64,000 bases of DNA from Roseibium sp. HPY-6 (lineage in GTDB: Bacteria; Pseudomonadota; Alphaproteobacteria; Rhizobiales; Stappiaceae): NCBI RefSeq assembly GCF_040530035.1, contig NZ_JBEWCD010000001.1, positions 868,001 to 932,000 of the forward strand. The letters run 5' to 3'. The notes below the pieces were generated by a model. The model ran no database searches. It had not been told where the DNA came from and saw only the letters and a program-made list of their open reading frames with translations. Below are positions 9,297 through 17,989 of this stretch, piece by piece (the stretch's first letter is position 1; each line of letters begins with the position of its first letter). Position numbers and translations under genes: made by a program.

Positions 9297-10036
9297 GTTT
9301 CCCGTTGCTTATCAAATGACTGTTGAGGGAAGTCGGGCCGTCGCGTACCCCACCCCTGCTTTCTCATTCGGTTTCCCGGGTGTTCCGGACCGGGGCCCCA
9401 AATGGCCTGATAGGTGTCCATGGCCCGCCCCTGCCGCTGCAGGTGTATGGAAAAGCTTGCAAGAGCAACCCACCAGAGCGACAAACCGAGCCACATCCAG
9501 TTTGGCGCATTTGCGGTCCACATGCCACTTGCGATCGCTCCGATCATGAGAATAAGCGCGAGGTATCCGCAACTTTTGTGGACCGCTTCGAATACCAGGC
9601 GGTGCTGTGTCATGTCGTAGTGATCGCCGCGCAAAGATCCACTCGCCCCTGGGTCGGTCGGCCCGCCCTTGGTGCCCCGGAACATTCCGGAAAAAGCCTG
9701 AACCGCGGCTAGGAGAAGCACCGAATACCCGAATAGCCGGTGCAGTGTTGCCGTACCGCTGTTTTGTGATGACATCCAGATCAGTGCCAGACCGATCACG
9801 GAAAGCAGGACAACGACTGTCTGAGACATCCAGTGCACACGCCACCAGATCTTGTTGTCCAGCTCGCGCGGCCAATCTTGTCCCGGCAGGACCTTGAAAA
9901 AGCGTGCCATCATGATTGCAAGTGGAGCAAGTATCCCCCAGCCGAGAACCATGAAGCGGGCATGCCAGGAAAGGGCAAGGCCGACATCATGGGATCTGGC
10001 CGGATCAATCGGGGATATCAGCCACTCCAGGATCAT
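9293..10036 (-). CDS. Cytochrome b561-domain membrane protein
   Basis: 247 residues with five or six hydrophobic helices. His25 in LSWHARFMVLGW, a His in WWRVHWMSQ, another in LHRLFGYSVLLLA and one in FEAVHKSCGYLAL sit in successive helices, the pattern of di-haem b561 proteins that pass electrons across a membrane. It overlaps the permease gene upstream by ATGA and the SMP-30 gene downstream. No partner dehydrogenase is evident in this operon. A link between sugar oxidation and the quinone pool is possible but is inference. Confidence 0.78.
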   Translation of the reverse strand: MILEWLISPIDPARSHDVGLALSWHARFMVLGWGILAPLAIMMARFFKVLPGQDWPRELDNKIWWRVHWMSQTVVVLLSVIGLALIWMSSQNSGTATLHRLFGYSVLLLAAVQAFSGMFRGTKGGPTDPGASGSLRGDHYDMTQHRLVFEAVHKSCGYLALILMIGAIASGMWTANAPNWMWLGLSLWWVALASFSIHLQRQGRAMDTYQAIWGPGPEHPGNRMRKQGWGTRRPDFPQQSFDKQRET

Positions 10037-10905
10037 CCCTTGACGGCTCCCGCTGTCATGCCGGTGATGATCTGTTTGGACGCGACGAAGGTGAACAGAA
10101 TTGGAGGAATGGCAAGCAGCATGCCGGTCGCCATGATGACACCCCAGTTGATGTCGTACTCCGTGATCGAATTCACGATGGTGACCGGCACCGTTCTCGT
10201 CGACCGGCCGGACAGCGCATTTGCTAGGAGGAATTCGTTCCAGGCAATGCGGAAGGTGAAGATCGCGGCGGCCGCAAGTCCGGGCTGGATGATCGGCAGA
10301 ACGACCAGAAAGAAGACCTGGAACGGATTTGCCCCGTCCATTCGCGCGGCTTCCTCAAGCTGGATTGGCACCTGTACAATGAAGCTCTGCAGGATCCAGA
10401 TCACGAAAGGCAGGTTCATCGCCGTATAGATCAGGATGATGCCGGTATAGGTCTGGTCAAGGCCATACTGAAACGTCCAGATCCCGAAAACAGGAACCAG
10501 AAGAACGGCGGGAGGAACCATTCGCATCAGGAGTGTTGTCATGGAGACAGCACCGCGGCCCATGAACTTGAACCGGACCAGCGCATAGGCGGCCATGCAC
10601 CCGATCGTCAGGGTCAGTCCGGTCGATATCAGGCCAACGATCAGTGAGTTGACGAGCGCCCGCCCGAAGGTCGGGTCGCAATAGTCGACATGCTCCGGTT
10701 CATACCAGAGGAAGTTGCACAGCACTGTCTCGTAGTTCTTGATCGTCGGTGAAAAGAAGAAAGCCGGTACCGAAGCGTCGTAGACGTCGACATTGGTTTT
10801 GAACGACGTTGCCAGCATCAGGGCAATCGGGCCGACACTCATTACGACCAGCGCAACGATAAGGGCGTAGAAGGCCGGGTTCTGTTTTTCCGTTTGCGCG
10901 GACAT
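10033..10905 (-). CDS. Sugar ABC transporter permease, MalG type
   Basis: 290 residues, six hydrophobic helices. The cytoplasmic coupling loop with the EAA motif reads EEAARMDGANPFQVFFLVVLPIIQPGL, which contacts the ATPase. MalG-type permeases pair with a MalF-type partner to import oligosaccharides, polyols or glycerol-3-phosphate-like solutes. Its start codon touches the end of the partner permease (ATGA-type junction at 10905). Confidence 0.92.
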   Translation of the reverse strand: MSAQTEKQNPAFYALIVALVVMSVGPIALMLATSFKTNVDVYDASVPAFFFSPTIKNYETVLCNFLWYEPEHVDYCDPTFGRALVNSLIVGLISTGLTLTIGCMAAYALVRFKFMGRGAVSMTTLLMRMVPPAVLLVPVFGIWTFQYGLDQTYTGIILIYTAMNLPFVIWILQSFIVQVPIQLEEAARMDGANPFQVFFLVVLPIIQPGLAAAAIFTFRIAWNEFLLANALSGRSTRTVPVTIVNSITEYDINWGVIMATGMLLAIPPILFTFVASKQIITGMTAGAVKG

Positions 10906-11828
10906 CAGTCATCGTCCTTTTCGGCGGCTGCGCGTTGGCGTGCGACACGGGCTTCCTGAACGCGGTTGTACAAGAACATTCCGATGGTCAGGGCCATCAG
11001 CAACATGAGAAGCAGGTTCGACATGGCAGCCGCTTCCCCGAGCTCCTGGAATTCCTGAGCGGTCCGGAAAATCCGGAGCGCGAGAATTTCCGTCGACAGG
11101 CCGGGGCCGCCATTGGTGAGCACGAGGATTACTTCCAGCACCTTGAAGGCGTCGATCAGGCGCAACAAAAGCGTGACGATCAGAACAGGCATCATGAGTG
11201 GCAGTTTGATCATCAGAATTTTCTGCCACTCGCTTGCACCGTCAATTTCAGCAGCTTCCAGGGCGGAACGCGGCAGCGACTGCATGGCCGCCAAAGCCAG
11301 AATGAAAATGAAGGGAGTCCATTGCCAGACATCGGCAATCACGATCGCAATGAATGACCAGGTGCTGTCGGACAGCCAAGGTATGCCTTCGAAGCCCAGG
11401 CTCTTGAGCGTGCGGTTAAAGATGCCGACAGTCGGGTGGTACATGTAGCGCCACATCAGACCAACCACGATCGGTGCGATCATCATCGGCAGGATAAAGA
11501 CGGTCCGAAGCACCGCCATCCCTTTGAGATTCCGGTCCAGGAGCAACGCCAGACCGACACCCAGGATCATTTCAAGCGTCACGACGATCGCGGCGAAGCG
11601 AATGGTCACCCAGAAGCTCTCGCGAAAGGCTTCATCACCCCAAAGATTTACGTAATTGCGGAAGCCGATGAACTCGGCCTGTCCAATCCGCTGGCTCGGG
11701 CTCCAGTCGAGGAAACTGGCATAGACCATGTAGCCGATCGGATAGAGAAGCGCGAAGATCAGGATTAACCCTGCCGGCGCCAGGAACATGTATGGGGTCA
11801 GCCGATTGGCTTTGATCGCAACGCTCAT
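10905..11828 (-). CDS. Sugar ABC transporter permease, MalF type
   Basis: 307 residues with six helices and the EAA-loop EAAEIDGASEWQKILMIKLPLMMP. Together with the MalG-type protein it forms the membrane channel of a family-1 carbohydrate (CUT1) importer. It lies 66 bases after the binding-protein gene, and the space holds a GC-rich hairpin. The C-terminus is basic and charged. No sugar specificity can be read from it. Confidence 0.92.
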   Translation of the reverse strand: MSVAIKANRLTPYMFLAPAGLILIFALLYPIGYMVYASFLDWSPSQRIGQAEFIGFRNYVNLWGDEAFRESFWVTIRFAAIVVTLEMILGVGLALLLDRNLKGMAVLRTVFILPMMIAPIVVGLMWRYMYHPTVGIFNRTLKSLGFEGIPWLSDSTWSFIAIVIADVWQWTPFIFILALAAMQSLPRSALEAAEIDGASEWQKILMIKLPLMMPVLIVTLLLRLIDAFKVLEVILVLTNGGPGLSTEILALRIFRTAQEFQELGEAAAMSNLLLMLLMALTIGMFLYNRVQEARVARQRAAAEKDDD

Positions 11829-11861
11829 TGCCGATCACTTTCAGTGAGGATTTTTTTGAGA

Positions 11862-11884
11862 GCCCCGCGGCAAGGCCGCGGGGC
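11862..11884 (-). terminator. Hairpin between binding protein and permeases
   Basis: GCCCCGCGGC and GCCGCGGGGC pair over 10 bp around three bases. On the transcribed minus strand there is no U-tract after it, so it is better read as an mRNA-stabilising or partly terminating intercistronic hairpin that favours binding-protein expression. Confidence 0.6.
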
Positions 11885-11894
11885 AGCGTTGGAT

Positions 11895-13226
11895 TTACTG
11901 GGTCCAGGTGTAGTACCCTGCGTCATCCATCAGCGCTTGCGTGCGCTCTGCGACACCATCGAGAGATTCCTGAACCGGTGCGTCTTCGGTAATGATCTTC
12001 GAAAGGGTCGTACCGAGATCGGCATTGATCTTGCCCCAGACAGGGATGATCGGACGCCAGTCGGGATCAGCATTCTTGAGCGCTTCACCGAAGGTGGACA
12101 TATGCGGGAACTTCTCGTTCACATCCGCGTCGGCATGTGTCGAATAGCGGGACGGATTACCACCTGCCATTGCGATCAGCTTGTCCGCTTTCTTGCTCGT
12201 CAGCCACTGCATCAGAAGGAATGCAGCGTCCTTGTTCTGGGCGTTCTTCGGAATACCGATGCCGAAACCGCCCGTTTGGGAACCGGCCCTGACACCAACC
12301 GGATGCGGGGCCCATTCAACAAGACCCACGACCTTGGACTTGTCGGGATTATTGACCTGTCCGGCGAAAACGGTGGAATCCAGGAACATGGCAGAATTGC
12401 CCTGCAGGAACGAAGCCCCCGCTTCGGCAAATCCGAAAGTCTTGGAACCTTCCGCGCCGCAGTTGACGATTTTCTTGAGGGCTTCCGCGGCTTGTACACC
12501 TTCCGCGTTGTTCACGATCGGCTTCCACTCATCGTCGAAGATGCGTCCACCGAGCGGTGCAAGATGCAGAAGGAACGCATGGCTGGCATGGTGACCGGAG
12601 GCCGCGCGCGATGCAAGACCGCCCATTCCGGGCTCCAGCTCGGGGATAAGACATGCGAGCTCAAGAAGCTCGTCGTAAGTCTCAGGAACCTTCAGATCGT
12701 GCTTATCGAAAATGTCTTTCCGGTAGCCAAGAATCGACGTTTCCGAGCCGAAGGGCAATCCGAACAGCGAACCGGTCGGTCCCGGCAGATAGCCCTTTTT
12801 GCCACCTGCAACACCGATATTGGCGACGTATCCGTCGATCAGGTCTTCAGCATCGTAGTTCGGATCCGCCAGCTTCGGGTTCATGAAGAAGCGCGCGAGG
12901 TTTTCCAACTGGTCGGCATACACATAGTCTGCCTTTGAAAAGACCACATAAGCGATCAGATCGTAGTCGCCGCGGTTCTTTGTCAGTTCAAGCGTCTGGC
13001 GCTCGCGCATCTTGAGATACTGAAGCTGGTCGACTTCGACGCGAATACCAGTTTCCTTTGTGAATTCCGGCAGAACTTTCATGACCGCATCAAAATGCGG
13101 GTGGGCCGGGAAATTGACGACAAGTGTCTCGCCTGCGTGTTCTTCGTATGGATTTGCAAGCGCAGCCGTTGCCCCGAGCGCGAGCCCGGCAACGGCAGAA
13201 ACAGTCGATTTAAGATATTTCAGCAT
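11895..13226 (-). CDS. Sugar ABC transporter extracellular binding protein (family 1)
   Basis: 443 residues. Residues 1-24 are a signal peptide ending in ALA-NP. The rest has the CUT1 binding-protein pattern: GETLVVNFPAHPHFDAVMKVLPEF near the N-terminus, FPHMSTF and a ligand-lobe GGFGIGIPKNAQNKDAAFLLMQWLTSKKA. Length agrees with family-1 solute-binding proteins. It is preceded at 13257-14348 by the ATPase gene and followed by two permeases, so it delivers the carbohydrate to this CUT1 importer. The ligand is unknown. Confidence 0.9.
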   Translation of the reverse strand: MLKYLKSTVSAVAGLALGATAALANPYEEHAGETLVVNFPAHPHFDAVMKVLPEFTKETGIRVEVDQLQYLKMRERQTLELTKNRGDYDLIAYVVFSKADYVYADQLENLARFFMNPKLADPNYDAEDLIDGYVANIGVAGGKKGYLPGPTGSLFGLPFGSETSILGYRKDIFDKHDLKVPETYDELLELACLIPELEPGMGGLASRAASGHHASHAFLLHLAPLGGRIFDDEWKPIVNNAEGVQAAEALKKIVNCGAEGSKTFGFAEAGASFLQGNSAMFLDSTVFAGQVNNPDKSKVVGLVEWAPHPVGVRAGSQTGGFGIGIPKNAQNKDAAFLLMQWLTSKKADKLIAMAGGNPSRYSTHADADVNEKFPHMSTFGEALKNADPDWRPIIPVWGKINADLGTTLSKIITEDAPVQESLDGVAERTQALMDDAGYYTWTQ

Positions 13227-13256
13227 TCATTCCTCCCTGAAAAAGCAAGGTTCAGA

Positions 13257-14348
13257 TCACCTGATGGCAACCTCTGTTTCGCGGTCAAACATGTGAATGC
13301 CCTCCCGATTGACCGCAAATCTCAGTGTTTCGCCCAGGGCAATGGGCGTTTCGGACTTCAGCTCGACCTCGACTTTCTGGCCGCCGCAGTCACACAAGAG
13401 CACCGACTGCGCGCCGATGTACTCAGAGACAATCACCTGCAGGTCGATGGATTCGTGATCCGGAGCGTCGGGGCTGTAGTGCAGGTCCGACGGCCGGATG
13501 CCGAGTGTCACGTTTTTTGAAGATGACGACGCCACAGCGGCCGCCTTTTCGTCCGGCAGCACCAGTTCGAACCCTTTGCCGTTCACGAACGAGCGGCCTG
13601 AAAGGTCCTGGACTTCGGCCTCCAGAAAATTCATCGGCGGCGACCCGAGAAATCCCGCCACAAACTTGTTGGCAGGTCGCTTGAACAGCTCCTCAGGCGT
13701 TCCTTGCTGCTGAATGTAGCCACCGTGCATGACCACAATCCGATCGCCAAGCGTCATCGCCTCGATCTGGTCGTGGGTGACATAGATCATGTTCTTTTGA
13801 ACCTTCTGGCGCATCAGCGCGAGCTCTGCACGCATCTGCCCTCTTAGCTTGGCGTCGAGGTTGGAAAGAGGTTCGTCAAACAGGAAAGTCCCGGCATCGC
13901 GTGTGAGCGCGCGCCCCATCGCGACCCGCTGCCGTTGGCCACCCGACAACTCGCCCGGCTTCCTGTGCAGGAACTTGGTCAGGCCGAGCATTTCCGCGAC
14001 ATTGCCGACCTTTTCGTCGACTTCCTGCTTCGGGCGGCGCTGGAGCCTAAGTGCAAAGGACATGTTTTTGGCGACATTCATGTGCGGGTAAAGCGCATAA
14101 TCCTGAAACACCATCGCGAGATCCCGCGCCTTCGGCTCAAGGTTGCTCACCGGTTTTTCGTCAATAAAGATCTCACCGTCACTTACCGATTCCAACCCGG
14201 CAATCATGCGCAACGTGGTGGACTTGCCGCAGCCGGAGGGTCCGACGAGTACAGTGAACTCGTTCTCCTCCATCTCCAGATTGATGCCGTGAAGCACCTC
14301 GAAGTTCCCGTATCGCTTCACGAGGTTTTCAAGTCTGATGCGCGGCAT
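13257..14348 (-). CDS. Sugar ABC transporter ATP-binding protein, MalK/UgpC type
   Basis: 363 residues. Walker A is GPSGCGKST (37-45), the ABC signature LSGGQRQRVAMGRAL, Walker B FLFDEPLSNLDAKLR and the switch His in YVTHDQIEA. A C-terminal OB-like regulatory region of about 120 residues follows, as in MalK and UgpC. It energises the permeases encoded downstream. It is the first gene of the minus-strand operon, and three LacI-type operators lie immediately upstream, so the whole importer, the b561-like protein and the lactonase are probably induced by sugar. Confidence 0.94.
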   Translation of the reverse strand: MPRIRLENLVKRYGNFEVLHGINLEMEENEFTVLVGPSGCGKSTTLRMIAGLESVSDGEIFIDEKPVSNLEPKARDLAMVFQDYALYPHMNVAKNMSFALRLQRRPKQEVDEKVGNVAEMLGLTKFLHRKPGELSGGQRQRVAMGRALTRDAGTFLFDEPLSNLDAKLRGQMRAELALMRQKVQKNMIYVTHDQIEAMTLGDRIVVMHGGYIQQQGTPEELFKRPANKFVAGFLGSPPMNFLEAEVQDLSGRSFVNGKGFELVLPDEKAAAVASSSSKNVTLGIRPSDLHYSPDAPDHESIDLQVIVSEYIGAQSVLLCDCGGQKVEVELKSETPIALGETLRFAVNREGIHMFDRETEVAIR

Positions 14349-14387
14349 TTTTCCTCCCGGGGCACCGAATGGCGGTGCAAGCGCTGA

Positions 14388-14401
14388 TGTGACCGGTCAC
14401 A
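14388..14401. promoter_or_regulatory. LacI-type operator 1, perfect palindrome
   Basis: TGTGACCGGTCACA, a perfect 14-bp palindrome with the central CpG typical of LacI-family sites. It is the closest of three related sites to the start of the MalK-type gene at 14348. Confidence 0.75.
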
Positions 14402-14410
14402 TTTCCTATT

Positions 14411-14424
14411 TGTTACCGGTCACA
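14411..14424. promoter_or_regulatory. LacI-type operator 2
   Basis: TGTTACCGGTCACA differs from a perfect palindrome at one base pair. Its start is 23 bases from that of operator 1. It combines half-sites of the other two copies, which supports common binding by one regulator. Confidence 0.75.
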
Positions 14425-14434
14425 ATATCACATA

Positions 14435-14448
14435 TGTTATCGGTAACA
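14435..14448. promoter_or_regulatory. LacI-type operator 3
   Basis: TGTTATCGGTAACA, 24 bases from operator 2. The spacing of 23-24 bases places the three sites at similar helical phase. The neighbouring LacI gene at 14498-15550 is the likely but unproven binder. Confidence 0.72.
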
Positions 14449-14497
14449 AGGGATTTTTTGTTAAATTTTCATTTGAAATAGGCAGCCCGCTCGAGGA

Positions 14498-15550
14498 TCA
14501 GGTGCTTTCGCGGAATTCCACCTCGGCGGGAACGAGAATGTGCTGCGCGGGAACATCACGAGGCTGATCGGGAAGTAGCAGCTTTTTCAGAAGCTTACCG
14601 GTCTCACTTCCGATGCGGACCGGATCAACGACAACAGTGGAAAGCTTCGGCACCGCGAAACGCGAGACCTCAAAGTTACCGAAACCGGCAACGGCAATGT
14701 TGCCGGGAACCTTGTAACCTTCTGAGATCAGGCGGCTCTGAACGCCGAAGGCTGCGATGTCGGATACGCAAAACACGCAATCCGTATCCGGATACTCCCT
14801 GAGAATTTGTCCCGCCGCCGCTGATCCGGCTTCGATCGTCAAAGGAGGAATGCCGTACTGGATCATGCGATGGGATGACAGTCCGGCCTCGCGCATCGCC
14901 TGAAGGTAACCGTTTCGCCTCGCAGCTCCGCGCGTCCAGTCATCCTGCCCCTCCCCCAGAAACGCGATCCGCTGATAACCAGCTCCGATGAGTTGCTCCG
15001 TCATTTGACGGGCCGCTTCGAAATTTGAAAAGCCGACTGTGTGTTCAATCGGATTTTTCGGCTTTTCCCAGATCTCGATGACAGGGACATTGGCATCCCT
15101 CATCAGCTCGATGGTGCGCTCGGTATGTCCATCATATGAAAGGATGATCGCCTCGGGACGGCGTCGCAGCATGGTCTCGAGGATTTCCTCCTCTCGTGCT
15201 GCCGAATAGTCCGTGTGGCCGAGAAGAATCTGCAAACCAATTTCTTCAACTTCTTCCGTAAGAGATTGAACAGTCAGCGCAAAGTGCAGATTGTTGAGCG
15301 ACGGAAGCAATGTTGCGACAAAGCCGGACTTTCGGGTTGTCAAACTGCCGGCCATCTGATCAGGGACGTAGTTCATGTCCCGGACGACTTTTAATATGTG
15401 TTCACGGGTCTTCAGCGAGACGGGGCTGTCTTTACGCAGCGCACGCGATACGGTCATTCGGGAAACACCGGCGGCCCTGGCGACATCGCGCATCGTGACC
15501 GGTCCCTGTTTTGCACCGTCTCTCGCCAATGAAGTGTCCTCTTTGTGCAA
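14498..15550 (-). CDS. LacI-family transcriptional regulator 1
   Basis: 350 residues. A helix-turn-helix, VTMRDVARAAGVSRMTVSRALRKD, is at about 18-41, followed by the hinge helix NYVPDQMAGSLTTRKSG and a two-lobed sugar-binding domain with VGFSNFEAARQM and VAGFGNFEVSRF. The ATG at 15550 is used; a start at the Met before RDVARAAG is possible because the first 17 residues are outside the fold. It lies between two minus-strand ABC systems and next to three operators that precede the MalK-type operon, which it probably represses. A hairpin with a TACCGGTA core 20-50 bases upstream could be an autoregulatory site. Confidence 0.9.
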   Translation of the reverse strand: MHKEDTSLARDGAKQGPVTMRDVARAAGVSRMTVSRALRKDSPVSLKTREHILKVVRDMNYVPDQMAGSLTTRKSGFVATLLPSLNNLHFALTVQSLTEEVEEIGLQILLGHTDYSAAREEEILETMLRRRPEAIILSYDGHTERTIELMRDANVPVIEIWEKPKNPIEHTVGFSNFEAARQMTEQLIGAGYQRIAFLGEGQDDWTRGAARRNGYLQAMREAGLSSHRMIQYGIPPLTIEAGSAAAGQILREYPDTDCVFCVSDIAAFGVQSRLISEGYKVPGNIAVAGFGNFEVSRFAVPKLSTVVVDPVRIGSETGKLLKKLLLPDQPRDVPAQHILVPAEVEFREST

Positions 15551-15569
15551 TGGAATGCTGTAGCAAGGC

Positions 15570-15600
15570 GCGCTACCGGCGAGGAGTATACCGGTAGCGC
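15570..15600. repeat. Inverted repeat with operator-like core upstream of lacI 1
   Basis: GCGCTACCGG (15570-15579) and CCGGTAGCGC (15591-15600) are perfect inverted arms separated by 11 bases. On the plus strand the repeat is followed by TTCTTTTTG, as in a terminator, but no plus-strand gene ends here. The right arm centres on TATACCGGTA, close to the core of the three operators at 14388-14448. It may be a regulator binding site or a hairpin in the leader of the lacI message. Confidence 0.5.
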
Positions 15601-15674
15601 TTCTTTTTGCACTTATGGCCTTTCAATCCGCCCGCATGTCGAACGGCGGACGACCGGCCCGTGCACCAAGGTCA

Positions 15675-16811
15675 TCACCGCTCCAGAGCACCAACGCCGG
15701 AGAAGCGGAAAGCCTCTGTCTGCAAAGCGTCGAGTTCTTCGGCGCTCATCTGGTCATGGGCGACAGTAATACGGCCAAGGAAAACGAGCGGCAGTTCGTC
15801 TGCCCGGCTTTCCAGATCCGCCTTGATGGCTTCTGCCGTGGCAGCACCCACGTCATCGCCCATGCGCATCGGGGTGGCATCCAGTTCGCCGCGGCGGATT
15901 GCGTCAAGTTCCAGACCAGTACCGCCCCAGCCAGTGGAGAAGACTTCCTTTTCCTTGCCGACCGCGATCTGCGCTTCCACACTGCCCATCGCCATGGCGG
16001 TGTTGGCATTGTGAATGATCGTTGCTTCAGGATAGGCCTGAAGGATCAGACTGGTGCCCTCAAAGCCACCTTCACGCTGGTATTCGCCATAGTGCTCGTA
16101 GGCAACCTTCCAGTCGCCCTTCTCCATGACGCAGTCCTTGAAGTCGCCGGAGCGCTGATTGTCCGTGATCCCCGGAATGCCGCGGTTCATGGCCATCGTG
16201 ACGCCATTGCCGAGCCGCTCAAGCATATAGTCGCACATGGTGAGCGCACCGGCTGCAGATGAGAAGTCGAACCAGACATCAGGCTGATTTTTCAGATCCT
16301 TCAACGGCGTGTGAAACGCCCACACATAGGTTGTGAAGTCGTCGTTTCCAGCAAGCTTATCGATGTTGTCCGCCTGGATGGCGAGTTCCGACGGTCCGAA
16401 GATCACGTAGTCGTAGATGTCGCCGTCCTGCAGCACCTGGTTCGCATAGGTGGACTGCAACGAGTGCTCGATCTGCCGGCTGGCAAACTCGGTCGTGTTG
16501 TACTTGATCCCAAGCTCGTCCAGGCGCTTGGTCATGGCCAGGTAGTTACGTGCCCAGAAGTCGGACGTATCGGCTGACGGGTAGATCAGCGCGATTTCGA
16601 CCGGCTTGTCCTGGGTACCTGAGAACGGGACACCTTCCGCACCGACGACTGCCTGAAGAGCTTCAAGCTTGCCTTCGGCATTCACTTCGCCAGGAACCCA
16701 GTAGTCCCTGTCGGCATGACCGGGCAGCTCCTTGAGCGGCAGGTTACCCTGTGCCAGGGCGCTGGTCCCGGTCAGGAGCAGTACGCATATTGTCGATTTC
16801 AGCAGTTTCAT
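15675..16811 (-). CDS. Sugar-type ABC transporter periplasmic binding protein
   Basis: Start taken at ATG 16811 because GGGAGGA precedes it and the product then opens with a signal peptide (MKLLKSTICVLLL..., cleavage near ALA-Q); the longer frame from 16892 runs back into the permease gene. The 378-residue protein is a Peripla_BP_4-like domain with PVEIALIYPSADTSDFWARNYL in the first lobe and a late segment with IIHNANTAMAMGSVEAQIAVGKE. This resembles ribose/autoinducer-2/TorT-type binding proteins. It is the binding protein for the permease and ATPase encoded just upstream. The ligand is not predictable. Confidence 0.85.
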   Translation of the reverse strand: MKLLKSTICVLLLTGTSALAQGNLPLKELPGHADRDYWVPGEVNAEGKLEALQAVVGAEGVPFSGTQDKPVEIALIYPSADTSDFWARNYLAMTKRLDELGIKYNTTEFASRQIEHSLQSTYANQVLQDGDIYDYVIFGPSELAIQADNIDKLAGNDDFTTYVWAFHTPLKDLKNQPDVWFDFSSAAGALTMCDYMLERLGNGVTMAMNRGIPGITDNQRSGDFKDCVMEKGDWKVAYEHYGEYQREGGFEGTSLILQAYPEATIIHNANTAMAMGSVEAQIAVGKEKEVFSTGWGGTGLELDAIRRGELDATPMRMGDDVGAATAEAIKADLESRADELPLVFLGRITVAHDQMSAEELDALQTEAFRFSGVGALER

Positions 16812-16851
16812 CACAAATTCCTCCCTTTCGATGAAGTCCGCGTATGGGAAC

Positions 16852-17979
16852 TCAGCCGCTGGCAACGGTGTTGCCAGCAAACAGAGATCCAATGAGAAGC
16901 AGTAGAGCGAGTGCCGCGATCAGGCCGCCTGAAAGGCGCAGCAGACGCACGCTTTCCGGTGTCTGCAATCCAGCCAGGAAGCCCTTTGCACCGTCGCGAT
17001 CTTTCTTCTGCAGCCACGTGTAAAGCGCGACTGAAGAGACGATCACCACACCCGAGGCGACCGACTGCCAGAAGAATTCAATCCGCAGTGTCACAAGCGC
17101 ATTGATCATCATGGACAACAGCAACACACCGGCAAGCGATCCGAGCATTGATGCACGTCCGCCAAAGAGCGAAGTGCCACCAACGACAACCGCGGCAATG
17201 ACGTGAAGGTTGAAGTATGGCGCTGAAGTCGCCTGGATTGCGTTCAGCTTGCCGGTCAGCATCAGCCCGGCCAGCGCGGCCGACGCGCCCATGAGGACAT
17301 AGGCATAGATCTTGTAACGGTCGACCGCGATACCGGTCATTTCGGCTGCTTCGGGATTGGAGCCAATTGCAACCGTGTAACGCCCAAAATAGGTCTTCTT
17401 CAACAGCCAGTAACCCACTGCCATTGTCAGCAGACCGATCACCACCGGAACCGGAATGAAGCCCGGGATCTGCCCGCGGCCGATCTCGGTCATGATCTCC
17501 GGAAAACGCGCCAGCACCAGGCCCTTTGCGATGACAAGCGCAAAACCGCGATAGACGAGATCCATCGCGAGGGTGCCGATCAGATCAGGGACCTTGAACT
17601 TGGTGATCACAAGACCGTTTATCAGACCGAACAAAGCACCCAGCACAATCGCGACGGCAATCGCCACGGGTGCCGAGAAGCCGTACTGCTTGATCAGAAA
17701 GGCCATGATGATGGATGTCAGCGCAGCGACGGATCCGATCGACAGATCAATGCCGCGCTGGGTAATGACAAAGGTCATCGCCATTGCCATTGGCATGTAG
17801 AGTGCTGCATCCAGCAGAATGAGATTGAGGTTCGATAGGCGGAAATACCGTGCCGGTTCTGCAATTCCCATGAACAGCAGAATGGCCAGGATCATCACCA
17901 TAGGTCCGACGATTGCCAGGAAAGGTTCAATCCGTTCAGAAAGTTTCGTCGGCCCGTTTGACTGAGTTGCCGTTGCCAT
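16852..17979 (-). CDS. Ribose-type ABC transporter permease (BPD_transp_2)
   Basis: Start at ATG 17979 behind GGAGACAAAA; the frame extends to 18009 but that overlaps the ATPase stop. The 375-residue protein has about ten hydrophobic helices and the CUT2 permease motif GIDLSIGSVAALTSIIMAF, plus a second conserved region GSNPEAAEMTGI and GGTSLFGGRASMLGSLAG. It forms the channel of a CUT2 sugar importer with the ATPase at 17990-18748 and the binding protein at 15675-16811. Confidence 0.9.
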   Translation of the reverse strand: MATATQSNGPTKLSERIEPFLAIVGPMVMILAILLFMGIAEPARYFRLSNLNLILLDAALYMPMAMAMTFVITQRGIDLSIGSVAALTSIIMAFLIKQYGFSAPVAIAVAIVLGALFGLINGLVITKFKVPDLIGTLAMDLVYRGFALVIAKGLVLARFPEIMTEIGRGQIPGFIPVPVVIGLLTMAVGYWLLKKTYFGRYTVAIGSNPEAAEMTGIAVDRYKIYAYVLMGASAALAGLMLTGKLNAIQATSAPYFNLHVIAAVVVGGTSLFGGRASMLGSLAGVLLLSMMINALVTLRIEFFWQSVASGVVIVSSVALYTWLQKKDRDGAKGFLAGLQTPESVRLLRLSGGLIAALALLLLIGSLFAGNTVASG

Positions 17980-17989
17980 TTTTGTCTCC

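Noticed and set aside
11844..12938. Plus-strand 364-codon frame
   Set aside because: Antisense to the CUT1 binding-protein gene, which has signal peptide, motifs and operon context.
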